NCBI RefSeq assembly: GCF_963576675.1
Contig: NC_088911.1
Location: 87,759,256-87,823,255 of the forward strand
Origin: Euphorbia lathyris
Lineage: Eukaryota; Streptophyta; Magnoliopsida; Malpighiales; Euphorbiaceae
Direction: 5' to 3'
DNA: 64,000 nucleotides
Part shown: positions 1 to 9,137 of the stretch, piece by piece
How positions within the stretch are numbered: position 1 is the first letter of the stretch
How the letters are laid out: the number at the start of each line of letters is the position of its first letter
Position numbers and translations under genes: made by a program
The notes under the pieces: model-generated
Seen by the model: only the letters and a program-made list of their open reading frames with translations
Told to the model about the DNA's origin: nothing
Databases searched by the model: none

Positions 1-11
1 ACGTTCCACAA

Positions 12-593
12 ATGTCTCGTAACATTATTTCTATTAGCCGTCTCGTTGACGATGGTTTTCATATTTCAATAAAAGAAAACCATTGCAATTTTTATAGAGA
101 TTCGATCTTCTATTTTTCAAGAATATCACAAAATGGGATTTATGTAGATGACAAAATTTCTGTTTTCGCAATTGATACCAAAAGACATAAGCTAGATAAT
201 TCAACTTACTTATGGCATTGTCGTTTAGGCCATATAAACAAAAGACGCATGCTTAAGCTACATCAAGATGGGCTTATAAATTCAATTGATCCTGAATCAT
301 TGGAAACGTGCGAAGCATGTTTAAAAGGTAAAATGACAAAGACACCCTTTAGCAATAAAGGTGAGCGTGTATCAGACACTCTAGGACTCATTCATTCCGA
401 TGTATGCGGTCCTATGTCAGTCCAAGCAAGAGGAGGATTCAGATACTTCATAAGCTTCATAGACGACCATACGAGATATGGTTATATCTACTTAATGAAG
501 CACAAGTCCGAAGCTTTTGAGAAATTCAAATGCTTCAAGAATGAAGTAGAAAATCAATTAGGAAAGAAAATAAAGACACTTCGATCAGATTGA
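12..593 (+). CDS. E1 pol: GAG-pre-integrase and start of integrase (fragment)
   Basis: This is the integrase module of a copia polyprotein, which joins element cDNA to the host genome. It shows the GAG-pre-integrase/zinc-binding pattern: WHCRLGH near residues 68-74, then CEACLKGK near residue 100 (HHCC finger). The first catalytic Asp follows in IHSDVCGPM, and the second in the LRSD at the very end. The frame ends at a TGA directly after that Asp where the family has GGE. The same frame continues beyond the stop, so this is one nonsense change and not the true end. The N-terminal part is outside the window, and the first Met here is not a real start. Confidence 0.85.
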   Translation: MSRNIISISRLVDDGFHISIKENHCNFYRDSIFYFSRISQNGIYVDDKISVFAIDTKRHKLDNSTYLWHCRLGHINKRRMLKLHQDGLINSIDPESLETCEACLKGKMTKTPFSNKGERVSDTLGLIHSDVCGPMSVQARGGFRYFISFIDDHTRYGYIYLMKHKSEAFEKFKCFKNEVENQLGKKIKTLRSD

Positions 594-722
594 GGTGGCG
601 AATATCTTTCAGATGATTTTCTGAATTATCTAACTGAATGTGGGATATGCTCACAATGGACACCTCCCTATACACCACAACACAATAGTGTATCTGAGAG
701 GAGGAAGCGTACCCTATTAGAT

Positions 723-1442
723 ATGGTACGATCCATGATGAGCATAGCGTTACTTCCAAAGACATTCTGGGGCTATGCCTTAGAAACCGCCCTCTTCACC
801 CTAAATCGAGTACCAACTAAATCCGCTAGTTCCACACCATATGAATTGTTCATTGGTAATAAACTCGTGTTCTCATTCATGAGAGTATGGGGTTGTTCAG
901 CATACGTCAAACGCATCGCGTCCGACAAACTAGATTCTAAATCTGACAAATGTTTATTCGTTGGATACCCTAAGGAAACTATGGGATATTGCTTCTACCA
1001 TCCAGATGATCAGAAAGTAATAGTATCCAAACACGCAACCTTCTTAGAGAAAGAGTTTCTCGAAGACACAGAAAAGGGAAGCATGATTGAACTTGATGAA
1101 GTTCAAGAACAAGAAACACCAACTGAAACAACAGAAGCTATTAAGGAACCCGATGAAGTCCCATTAGATGAGACTCAAGTGCCACCCCTTCGTAGATCAC
1201 AAAGAGTTCGTGAACTCCCTATTAGATATGGTTTTCTAGTGGGAGATGATGATGAGGTTCCCGTGTTAGACGACGAACCCGAAAACTATGAAGAGGCTCT
1301 TAACAGTCTAGATTCTAAAGCATGGCTTGAAGCCATGGATTCTGAAATGGATTCCATGTATACCAACCCATTGGGTGCAGATGGATCTTCAAAAAGAAGA
1401 CTGACATGGATGGAAAGGTTAGCACCTACAAAGCTAGGTTAG
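723..1442 (+). CDS. E1 pol: integrase C-terminus and start of RT region (fragment)
   Basis: Continues the integrase in the same frame after the TGA at 591-593. The catalytic Glu is in SVSERRKRTLLDM, just before the first Met of this open stretch. Then come the integrase C-terminal part (around WGYALETALFTLNRVPTKS) and an acidic linker ending in PENYEEALNSLDSKAWLEAM, the usual entry to copia reverse transcriptase. At about 1362-1400 the expected RT N-terminal segment is missing and the frame shifts, so the last 20 or so residues are out of frame. RT resumes in another frame at 1406. I infer a small deletion plus frameshift. Confidence 0.8.
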   Translation: MVRSMMSIALLPKTFWGYALETALFTLNRVPTKSASSTPYELFIGNKLVFSFMRVWGCSAYVKRIASDKLDSKSDKCLFVGYPKETMGYCFYHPDDQKVIVSKHATFLEKEFLEDTEKGSMIELDEVQEQETPTETTEAIKEPDEVPLDETQVPPLRRSQRVRELPIRYGFLVGDDDEVPVLDDEPENYEEALNSLDSKAWLEAMDSEMDSMYTNPLGADGSSKRRLTWMERLAPTKLG

Positions 1443-2749
1443 TAGCGAAAGGAAATCGTCAGAAACAAGGAATTGATTATGACGAAACTTTCTCTCCTGT
1501 GGCTATGTCCAAATCAATCAGAATAATGCTTGCTATTGCCGCTCACTATGATTACGAGATTTGGCAAATGGATGTGAAAACAGCTTTCCTAAACGGAAAC
1601 CTGCTTGAGGATGTATACATGATGCAACCTGAAGGTTTCATATCAAAGGATGCAAACAAAGTTTGCAAACTTCAGAGATCCATTTATGGACTCAAGCAAG
1701 CATCTAGAAGCTGGAACAAGCGTTTTGACGAAACCATAAAACAATTTGGTTTCGAACAAAATAGCAAAGAAGCTTGCATTTACAAGAAAGAAAATGGGAG
1801 CTCTATTGCATTTCTGATATTATATGTGGACGATATATTATTAATGGGAAATGACGTAGCTCTACTACAGTCGGTAAAAGTTTGGTTATCTGGTAACTTC
1901 TCAATGAAAGACCTCGATGAAGCAGCTTATATACTTGGCATAAAGATCTACAGGGATAGATCAAGAAGACTGCTTGGTCTTTCACAGGCTACATACATTG
2001 AAAAGGTGCTAAAGAGGTTTAGCATGCTTGAATCGAAACGAGGTAACTTACCCATGCTACATGGAGTAAAGTTAAACAATCATCAATGTCCTAAAACTGA
2101 TGATGATAAGAAGCGCATGTCTGTAGTCCCGTACGCCAGCGTAATCAGTTCGATTATGTATGTTATGCTATGCACTAGACTTGACGTAGCGTTCGCGTTA
2201 TCTGTAACGAGTCGTTACCAAGGAAATCCAGGAGACGAGCATTGGATTGCCGTCAAAAGCATTCTTAAGTACTTGAGAAGAACTAAAGATATGTGCCTAG
2301 TGTACGGAGAAGGGGATCTGAAAATAGAAGGATTTTCAGATGCAAGTCATCTCACAGATGAGAACGATTTTAAATCCCAATCAGGATACCTGTTTATCCT
2401 AAATGGGGACGCGGTCAGCTGGAAGAGTTTCAAACAAGGAAGCGTAGCTTTCTCTATGACCGAGTTAGAGTATATCGCTGCTGCGGAAGCAGCAAAGGAA
2501 GCAGTTTGGATTAGAAAGTTCATTACTGAACTTGGTGTGGTGCCTGACATTGTAAATCCCATTACACTGTACTGTGATAACAATGGAGCCATTGCGCAAG
2601 CAAAGGAACCACGGTCTCATAATGCATCCAAGCATTACCTTAAGCGATACCACATTATAAGAGAAATTGTGGCAAGAGGAGATATGAGAATACAAAGAGT
2701 ACCTACAGAGGACAACGTTGCAGATCCGTTGACAAAGCCCTTAACCTAG
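1406..2749 (+). CDS. E1 pol: reverse transcriptase and RNase H
   Basis: Reverse transcriptase copies element RNA into cDNA, and RNase H removes the RNA strand. RT motifs are in order: ARLVAKGNRQKQGIDYDETF near residues 11-30, the MDVKTAFLNG block near 56, and the catalytic YVDDILLMGND near 140. RNase H starts near 310 with an SDASH motif and includes MTELEYIAAAEAAKEA near 353 and CDNNGAIAQAKEPRSHN near 389. It ends with VADPLTKPLT, the usual C-terminus of copia pol, so the stop at 2749 is genuine. The start is artificial: the frame is entered after a frameshift. The polypurine tract lies about 65 bases downstream. Confidence 0.92.
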   Translation: MDGKVSTYKARLVAKGNRQKQGIDYDETFSPVAMSKSIRIMLAIAAHYDYEIWQMDVKTAFLNGNLLEDVYMMQPEGFISKDANKVCKLQRSIYGLKQASRSWNKRFDETIKQFGFEQNSKEACIYKKENGSSIAFLILYVDDILLMGNDVALLQSVKVWLSGNFSMKDLDEAAYILGIKIYRDRSRRLLGLSQATYIEKVLKRFSMLESKRGNLPMLHGVKLNNHQCPKTDDDKKRMSVVPYASVISSIMYVMLCTRLDVAFALSVTSRYQGNPGDEHWIAVKSILKYLRRTKDMCLVYGEGDLKIEGFSDASHLTDENDFKSQSGYLFILNGDAVSWKSFKQGSVAFSMTELEYIAAAEAAKEAVWIRKFITELGVVPDIVNPITLYCDNNGAIAQAKEPRSHNASKHYLKRYHIIREIVARGDMRIQRVPTEDNVADPLTKPLT

Positions 2750-2810
2750 AAAGTACATGATCGTCATCTAACTTCTACTGGGATAAGTTGTAGAAACAAT
2801 TGGCTTTAGT

Positions 2811-2823
2811 CCAAGTGGGAGTA
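2811..2823 (+). other. E1 polypurine tract
   Basis: Purine-rich CAAGTGGGAGTA ends immediately before the TGTTGGGG that opens the 3' LTR. This is the position of the plus-strand primer in copia elements. Confidence 0.8.
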
Positions 2824-4245
2824 TGTTGGGGTTTAGTGTCCTATAGACAATTGTTCTAGGATACAGACTTAATGTAAATGAAGTGTTCTTTATATCATTT
2901 GTTTTAATGAGATATATGTTTTATAACTACATAAAGGCAAAACCCTTTTAAGCACTAAATAAAGTCTAATAAAAGGAAATATGTAAGTTTGTTTAAAGTG
3001 ATTATAAAGTGTTCATACAAGCATGAAGTGAGACAAAACTTTATAATAAACTAATAAACTTAAAACCACCCCAAGTCAAGCAATATGTTTAGGATTGACA
3101 TATCGCGGTTGAGACTTGCATGTAACAGTGTCTTCTGTCCGACAGAAAGCTGATCTCACAAGCTTCATATATATATAGATATCTGGACAGTTACATGGAT
3201 CCGATGAAAGGTAGTTCATTAGGATTGGGGACCCGACTTGAGATAACAGGATGAGTAGATTCTTCCTTGTCACCTGTTCATCTCATTGGTATTAATAGGT
3301 ATAAATAATCCTCAGACTGAAAGGAATGTTAATTGGTATTCTGGATTACGGAATGTGACGCTTTGACTCTGGTGTAACACGATCCTTAACAGAGATGACT
3401 CTGGGGTGTGAACAGCAGACGTTGGGTATCACATGAAGTGATTGCGGGATCGTTATACATTGGATTGAGCATTTATCACTCCCGATAAATGGGAGATATG
3501 TACATGGATCGCTTGTGGAAGTCTTGACTCTAAATCCTTCAAAGGTGATAGCTTGAGATTGAAATGAGATTTCTCTTAACCTATCTAATTGGAGTTGACT
3601 CGGCCAGAACAAGTAAAATGAACGTCTCGCTATATGTGACTTGACATCACCCATAGTCATAAGATTCAGTTCAAGGATGTAGTTGATAAAGGATCGAATT
3701 ATACCATAACTAATACGGAAAGGTCAACGACAGAATCAACCTGTCTTCTTATAGCTCTAGGGGAATGATTACGGACTTGCTAATCACATACTCTGTACAT
3801 CATTCCGTTATGCAAAGATTAATATAACTCTTTGAAAATTGTTTAATAACGTTGCATACGGCTAGAAGCGATAAGAACCCAATGGGTCACGCATAAGACT
3901 TGGAACCTAAAAGAGAGACATATGTTAATTAATTGATGGAAGCCCAATTGAGCCCAATAAGGCCCAATTACCATGGGGGTCGAAATTTATGTATATTAGA
4001 TACATAAATAATTAATTTGATTTTATCAAATCCTAATTAGATTAGGATTATGAATTAAATTAATTAAAGGATAAATAAGTTAGGAGTTTTAATTAGATTA
4101 TATTACTCCTATTATTATCCAATAAGGTTATCATTATTATCTTTTATATTTAGATATATTAATAGATAATAATTAAGAATTCTATTCCGAATTGAATTCC
4201 TATTAAGTAACCTAATTCTATCTAACTAGGGTTTAGATACAAGTG

Positions 4246-4255
4246 ATTATAAATA
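4246..4255 (+). promoter_or_regulatory. TATA-like box in E1 LTR
   Basis: ATTATAAATA followed by CCCCCC sits about two thirds of the way into the LTR, where the U3 promoter of a retrotransposon is expected. It is the only clean TATA-like site in the right position and orientation. Confidence 0.5.
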
Positions 4256-4650
4256 CCCCCCTACTAAGGATTTTCGAAATCCACTATTAAATCCAGGAGA
4301 GAGAATTCGAACCCCCCTAACCGAGGACGAGTTTTCACCGCTTCCATCCGTCCAATTGATTTTCATCTCTTTCTCTTTATCCTTAATCTTGTGTTGATTA
4401 ATTAGAGACAATCTACTTTGGTTGTTAATAAACGGTTGATTCTAACTTGATCTTCTGTTGTTTTGTTTTGTGCTCGGGAACTCGAAGTAAGAGTTGTGGG
4501 CACTTCGTTTGAAACGGTAGATAGAACATCTAAAAGGTATTTCTTCTTATCCCTCTTTGTATGAAATAACGGTTAACGGATCTTGGGGTTAATGGAAATA
4601 GGTTAAAATTTTTATATTTCCGCTGCTATACGTTAGCCTATTTTCTTTCA

Positions 4651-5091
4651 GTTAGGGTAATGAGACGGGTATGGGAATACCCCCTAGGGTACCCGGTACC
4701 CGTTACCCGTCATAAAAAAATTATATTAATGAATATCATTGTTTTTTAGATGTAAGACATGAAATTTAAACCCCAACCATTTATTTTTCAACAATTGAGT
4801 GATACCAATAAGCTACTTTATTCTTATTAATTAAGGTTCAATTTATTCAATTTTTAGATTGATGATTTATTAAATTTATAGTTTGTTAAATTTGTAATAT
4901 TTTTTATTTATTTATTGATTCTTAACGGGTAAGGGTACCCGTGGTTACCCGCGAATTAAATGGGAAGGGTATGGGATGCAAAAAGTATACCCGTTAGGGT
5001 AATGGGACGGGTACGGGTAATTAAAAAATAAAAGGGTAAGGGTTTGGGAATGGCATTACCCGCGGGTACCCTACCCGTTGCCATCCCTAAC
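4651..5091. mobile_element. MITE-like element with GGGTA-rich termini
   Basis: Bounded by GTTAGGG on the left and CCCTAAC on the right. Both ends are full of GGGTACCCG-type motifs in inverted orientation, around an AT-rich core. No ORF is present. The outer right end (reading inward, TAGGGATGGCAACGGGTA) resembles termini of plant hAT-type MITEs. I could not find a clean 8-base TSD, so the superfamily is uncertain. Confidence 0.55.
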
Positions 5092-5173
5092 TAAACCCCA
5101 ACAGTGAGTCGGCACAATCTGGAAAAAGCTGGAGGTAACCTATGAAGGAACCAACAAGGTTAAAGAGTCCAAG

Positions 5174-6121
5174 GTGAATCAACATATGCAGCTGTACGAG
5201 CTGTTTGAGATGAATGACAATGAAGACATCTCTGAGATGAATGCAAGATTCACTAACATAATCAACGAACTCAAGAGACTCGGCAAGAACTTCACTGAAG
5301 AAGAACAAGTGAAGAAGATTCTAAGAAGTCTTCCCAAAAGCTGGCAGGCTAAGAAGACAGCTGTCGAAGAAGCTCAGGACCTGACTACCTACAAATATGA
5401 TGAACTCATTGGATATCTACTGACTCACGAGATTTCAATGAAGAATTTCGAAGTAAAAGAAAAGTCTGAAGACAAGAAGAAAAAATCTCTTGTCATGAAA
5501 GCTGACTCAACTGATGCTGACTCATCAGATGATGAGGAAATGGCCATGTTCACCAGAAAAATGAAAAAGCTATTTCGAAAGAATGACAAATACAGCAGGG
5601 ATTCATTTAAGAAAATTGATAAATACAAAGCTGAGTCGAGCGACATCAGACACAGGAAAGATAGCACAAATCCCGTTACTTGCTTTGAATGCCATCAATT
5701 TGGTCACATCAAGTCAAGCTGTCCTACCCTAAAGAAAGACAAGAAGGGAAGTAGAAAGGCAATGGTGGCCACGTGGAGTGATAGTGATGAGTCAACCTTG
5801 TTAGAAGCTGATGCCACCGAGTCGGCAAATATCTGTTTCATGGATGATGAGTCTGCTGACATCTGCCACTCTGAGCAAGCTGACCTCTCTGGTGGGTCTG
5901 ACCATGAGGAACACTCAACTGAGGTAATGTCTCTACCTTTGCTCAGAAATGAAATGATTAATGCCCTGAGTGATCTCTATACACTTATCAAAAAGTGTAA
6001 CAAGAAAATACGAGCACTCAGCAGGCGGTGTGATGAGATTGAAGAGGTCAAACTTAGTGACCTCCGACATCTTCTCCAGGACAATACCAGGCAAGATGAA
6101 AATTTAAAAAATCATGCATAG
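5174..6121 (+). CDS. E2 gag (N-terminally truncated) with CCHC knuckle
   Basis: Gag forms the cytoplasmic particle and binds element RNA. The stretch around residues 20-80 matches the UBN2-type copia gag domain (MNARFTNIINELKRLGK, then the ILRSLPKSWQAKKTAVEEA region). A Lys/Asp/Ser-rich linker follows, then a CX2CX4HX4C zinc knuckle encoded at 5681-5722, then an acidic C-terminal part. Element E1 removed the N-terminus. Just after that junction (5104-5173) the frame is also disturbed. The stop at 6121 comes from a +1 frameshift near an A-rich run at 6105-6112; gag continues in the next frame from 6114. E3 has the same protein at 60367-61239. Confidence 0.85.
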   Translation: MNQHMQLYELFEMNDNEDISEMNARFTNIINELKRLGKNFTEEEQVKKILRSLPKSWQAKKTAVEEAQDLTTYKYDELIGYLLTHEISMKNFEVKEKSEDKKKKSLVMKADSTDADSSDDEEMAMFTRKMKKLFRKNDKYSRDSFKKIDKYKAESSDIRHRKDSTNPVTCFECHQFGHIKSSCPTLKKDKKGSRKAMVATWSDSDESTLLEADATESANICFMDDESADICHSEQADLSGGSDHEEHSTEVMSLPLLRNEMINALSDLYTLIKKCNKKIRALSRRCDEIEEVKLSDLRHLLQDNTRQDENLKNHA

Positions 6122-6506
6122 ATTTGTCTCTGAAATCCAATCAGATTCTAAGAAACTAAGGAAGGACATCACATCCATACAGAACCAGCTGAGTTCATCA
6201 GCAAAGAAAAGGTTCTATCCAAAAGTTGAGTACTCAAGCACTAGTCAGCGAAGATGGAATACTCAGCAGTATGGTCAATGTGACTATTGTGGAAAGAAAG
6301 GACACACCACAAAGGTGTGTTGGTATGCTCAGCACCAACGTGCTGACCAAAAATGGAAATACCCCCAAAGGGAAGTTTATTGTGACTTTTGTGGGAAAAA
6401 TGGCCACACTACAAATGTATGCCGTCACAAAATTAAGTATGATGCATCATATGTTGACTCTAACAAACGAGGACCCAAAAAGACTTGGGTACCTAAAGAT
6501 AACTAG
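6114..6506 (+). CDS. E2 gag C-terminal part: coiled coil and two more CCHC knuckles
   Basis: Out-of-frame continuation of gag. It begins with a charged helical stretch (about residues 2-30, SEIQSDSKKLRKDI), then two closely spaced CX2CX4HX4C knuckles at 6279-6320 and 6381-6422. With the one at 5681 this Gag had three knuckles. A basic tail follows and the frame closes just before the protease. The related element E3 has no equivalent of this piece, which is missing between its knuckle and its protease. The frame is certain from the knuckle spacing; the initiating Met is incidental. Confidence 0.8.
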   Translation: MHRFVSEIQSDSKKLRKDITSIQNQLSSSAKKRFYPKVEYSSTSQRRWNTQQYGQCDYCGKKGHTTKVCWYAQHQRADQKWKYPQREVYCDFCGKNGHTTNVCRHKIKYDASYVDSNKRGPKKTWVPKDN

Positions 6507-6829
6507 TTACATTGTAGGTGAGTCTGATGTGTGATGAGAAGTCAAAGCTATGGTACATTGACAGCGCATGCTCAAGGCATATGACTGGTGATGAAACTTA
6601 GTTCATCACACTTGTGCATAAACGATGAGGAAATGTAAGTTTTGGAGACAACAAAAAGGGTAAGATAGTAGGGTCAGGTACTGTTGGTGGTAATCCTACT
6701 ATTCAGTCAGTCTCCCTAGTTAGAGGACTTGAATATAACCTACTGAGCGTAGCTCAGCTGTGTGACAACGGTAGAAAGGTTGTATTCGATGCCACTGAGT
6801 GTAAAATACTCGAGGGTAAAACAAATGAG
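6507..6829 (+). pseudogene. E2 protease region, broken
   Basis: Encodes the copia aspartic protease that matures Gag-Pol. The active-site region reads LWYIDSACSRHMTGDE around 6550-6597 (the D in the usual D-S/T-G/A context, here DSA). A TAG at 6599-6601 and a TGA near 6625 interrupt the same frame. After these the protease flap and C-terminal part (SVSLVRGLEYNLLSVAQLCD) continue openly into the integrase. The same region in E3 is open, so these two stops are specific to this copy. Confidence 0.8.
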
Positions 6830-7351
6830 TTGATTTTAACTGCACCTCGTGTTGACAACGTTTTCATGCTAAACTTAGAAAAGAAGTTTTTAAAGAATAT
6901 ATGCTTAGTGTCAAAGGAAGATAATTCCTGGCTATGGCATAGGAGACTTGGTCATGTAAGCATGGACCTCCTTGCCAAATTAGCAAGAAAGCAATTAGTT
7001 GAGGGATTGTCCAAACTCAGGTTTGAAAAGGATCAATTATGCAATGCTTGTCAGCAAGGAAAACAAACTAAGAAATCTTTTCAAAATAAAAATGTAGTCT
7101 CAACCAAGCGTCCATTAGAGTTACTACACTTGGATCTTTTCGGACTAGTCCAGCCGCTAAGCTTGGGTGGTAAGAAATTTTCCTTGGTCATTGTAGATGA
7201 CTTCTCTCGGTACACTTGGGTCATCCTGCTGAGTAGCAAGGATGAAGCTTTTGAGATGTTCTCAACATTGGTTAGAAAACTTGAAAATGATAAAGACCTA
7301 AAATTAGCTCACATCCGAAGTGATAATGGCGGAGAATTCAGAAATCAATAG
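6830..7351 (+). CDS. E2 pol: integrase N-terminal half
   Basis: Contains the GAG-pre-integrase/zinc finger (WLWHRRLGHVSMDLLAKLA near residues 34-52, CNACQQGKQTKKS near 72) and the first two catalytic Asp residues of the integrase core: LHLDLFG near residue 99 and IRSDNGGEF near the end. The TAG at 7349 falls just after the second Asp where E3 has an open codon, so it is a nonsense change in this copy. The first Met is incidental; the true frame continues from the protease. Confidence 0.88.
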   Translation: MILTAPRVDNVFMLNLEKKFLKNICLVSKEDNSWLWHRRLGHVSMDLLAKLARKQLVEGLSKLRFEKDQLCNACQQGKQTKKSFQNKNVVSTKRPLELLHLDLFGLVQPLSLGGKKFSLVIVDDFSRYTWVILLSSKDEAFEMFSTLVRKLENDKDLKLAHIRSDNGGEFRNQ

Positions 7352-8053
7352 TTTGATGAATTCTGTGAAGTCAGCGGCATTGACCACAATTTTTCTGCTC
7401 CTAGAACTCCTCAACAAAATGGGGTAGTTGAGAGGAAGAACAGAACCTTAGTCGAAATAGTTAGGACAATGCTGAGTGAGAATAGGCTTCCAAAGTATTT
7501 CTGGGGTGAAGCTGTCAACACATCTTGCTATATACTCAATAGGGCTCTAGTCAGACCTATACTTAAGAAAAACCACTATGAACTTTAGAAAGGACGAAAA
7601 CCCAATATTGGATATTTTCGTGCCTTTGGTTGCAAATGTTTTATTCAAAATACTAAAGACAACCTTGCTAAGTTTGACTCAAAAGCTGACGAAGCTATAT
7701 TCTTAGGCTACTCAACAAACAGTAAAGCATATAGGGTGTTCAATAAACGAACTCATGTCTTAGAATAGTCTGTACATATTGAGTTCGATGAAACTGACCC
7801 AGTAGGGAAGATAAGTCAGCCTGCCGAAGATGACCCATGCTCAGCTTCCGCTGACCAAAATGGAGCCGCTGAGTCACTACCTCAAGGGCTGACCAAAGGT
7901 AAAAACGAACCTCAAATTATCTTTGCTGACCAATATAATCATGTAGAGATTATTGAAACACCTACCCCTAAAGACACTACATTTTCGAAAGAGATCAAGT
8001 TTCCAAGAGGACACTCTAAAAGTAGCATTCTTGATGCCGCTGAGAACACCCTG
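7352..8053 (+). pseudogene. E2 pol: integrase C-terminal half and linker, broken
   Basis: Same polyprotein as the flanking pieces. The catalytic Glu lies in the NGVVERKNRTLVEI stretch near 7420-7460, so the DDE triad is complete apart from the stop that splits it. Further TAG codons occur near 7587 and 7767. The remaining part covers the integrase C-terminal domain and the variable linker up to the RT, where open reading resumes at 8054. The matching segment of E3 is uninterrupted. Confidence 0.82.
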
Positions 8054-9091
8054 ATGACCAGAAATCAACTCAGGAGATATCTCAGCAATGTAGCTTTCAT
8101 GTCAGTTCTTGAACCAAGAAACTTCTCAAAAGCTAAGAACGATGAATTTTGGATAAATGCGATGCAAGAAGAACTCGATCAATTCAAAAGAAATGAAGTA
8201 TGGGATTTAGTGCCTAAACCAAGAAACCAAAAGACTATAGGAACAAAATGGGTATTTCATAATACGCTAGATGAACAAGGGAACATAATCAGAAACAAAG
8301 CAAGACTTGTAGCTCAAGGTTACAGTCCGCATGAAGGTATTGACTATGGTGAGACCTTTGCTCCTGTAGCTAGATTAGAAGCTATAAGAATATTATGTGC
8401 ATATGCTAGCTTTATGAATTTTAAGTTGTTCCAAATGGATGTCAAGAGTGCATTTCTTAATGGAGTTATAAATGAAGAGGTGTATGTTAGTCAGCCTCCA
8501 GGGTTTGAGGATCCAAAGTTCCCAAACCACGTTTGTAAACTCAAAAAGGCTCTGTACAGCCTGAAGCAAGCACCACGTGCTTGGTATGAAAGGCTGACCA
8601 GCTTCCTGCTGACCAGAAACTATGTTAGAGGAAAAGCTGACACAACCTTATTCATTAAGAAAAAGGGTAAAGATACCCTGCTGGCACAAATATATGTTGA
8701 TGATATTATTTTTGGTGCTACTAATGAGTCAATGTGCAAGGAATTTAGTAAGCAGATACAAACTGAGTTTGAAATGTCTATGATGGGAGAACTCAACTTC
8801 TTCCTTGGACTTCAAATCAAACAAGGTAAGAATGGCATCTTTATCAGCCAGACTAAGTATGCCAAGGAGATATTAAAGAAATTCAAAATGGAAAACTGTA
8901 AGTCAATATGTACCCCAATGGGCACTGACACTGTGCTCTGTGCTGATGAAAATGGTAAGTCAGTAGACAATAAATTATACCGTGGCATGATTGGCTCTCT
9001 ACTCTATCTAACGGCAAGTAGGCCAGATATTCAGTACTCAGTATGTTATTGTGCAAGATATCAAGCTAACCCTAAGGAATCTCATTACTAG
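8054..9091 (+). CDS. E2 pol: reverse transcriptase
   Basis: Copia reverse transcriptase with the palm motifs in order: [18 protein letters not shown] near residue 60, [20 protein letters not shown] near 83, the [10 protein letters not shown] block near 130, and the catalytic [13 protein letters not shown] near 215. It runs to the [12 protein letters not shown] block, where a TAG at 9089-9091 and a small deletion end the frame. Forty-six bases later element X interrupts the gene, and RNase H resumes at 26585. Very close to the RT of E3 at 57231-58229. Confidence 0.92.
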   Translation: MTRNQLRRYLSNVAFMSVLEPRNFSKAKNDEFWINAMQEELDQFKRNEVWDLVPKPRNQKTIGTKWVFHNTLDEQGNIIRNKARLVAQGYSPHEGIDYGETFAPVARLEAIRILCAYASFMNFKLFQMDVKSAFLNGVINEEVYVSQPPGFEDPKFPNHVCKLKKALYSLKQAPRAWYERLTSFLLTRNYVRGKADTTLFIKKKGKDTLLAQIYVDDIIFGATNESMCKEFSKQIQTEFEMSMMGELNFFLGLQIKQGKNGIFISQTKYAKEILKKFKMENCKSICTPMGTDTVLCADENGKSVDNKLYRGMIGSLLYLTASRPDIQYSVCYCARYQANPKESHY

Positions 9092-9132
9092 CTGTAAAAA
9101 GAATCCTTAGATCTTTGCAAAGCTCAGTGAAT

Positions 9133-9137
9133 GCAGG
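9133..9137 (+). repeat. TSD of element X, left copy (GCAGG)
   Basis: GCAGG precedes the LTR start at 9138 and is repeated at 26585-26589 directly after the LTR end. Removing X and one copy joins the RT and RNase H parts of E2. Confidence 0.9.

Larger units (their letters stand above)
1..5103 (+). mobile_element. Ty1/copia retrotransposon E1, 3' part only
   Basis: The window opens inside a copia pol gene that runs to RNase H at 2749. A polypurine tract and one 3' LTR ending at 5103 follow. The 5' LTR, gag and protease lie to the left of the window. The long LTR (about 1.8 kb without the inserted MITE) and the RT and RNase H motifs suggest the Tork/Angela side of copia, which is a tentative lineage call. 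The base after the LTR (5104) is gag sequence of copia element E2, so E1 was inserted into E2. Its TSD cannot be checked because the other end is missing. Confidence 0.85.
2824..5103 (+). repeat. E1 3' LTR (holds a MITE)
   Basis: Starts TGTTGGGGTTTAGTGTCC and ends AAACCCCAACA. It is the same family as the solo LTR at 39537-41605 read on the other strand: the beginnings match closely, and the stretch around the CCGCTGCTATA motif near 4620 matches the solo LTR's other end. About 440 bases (4651-5091) are a secondary insertion. No gene is seen, and small ORFs here are not conserved. The body is AT-rich, with a TATA-like site near 4248. Confidence 0.85.
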
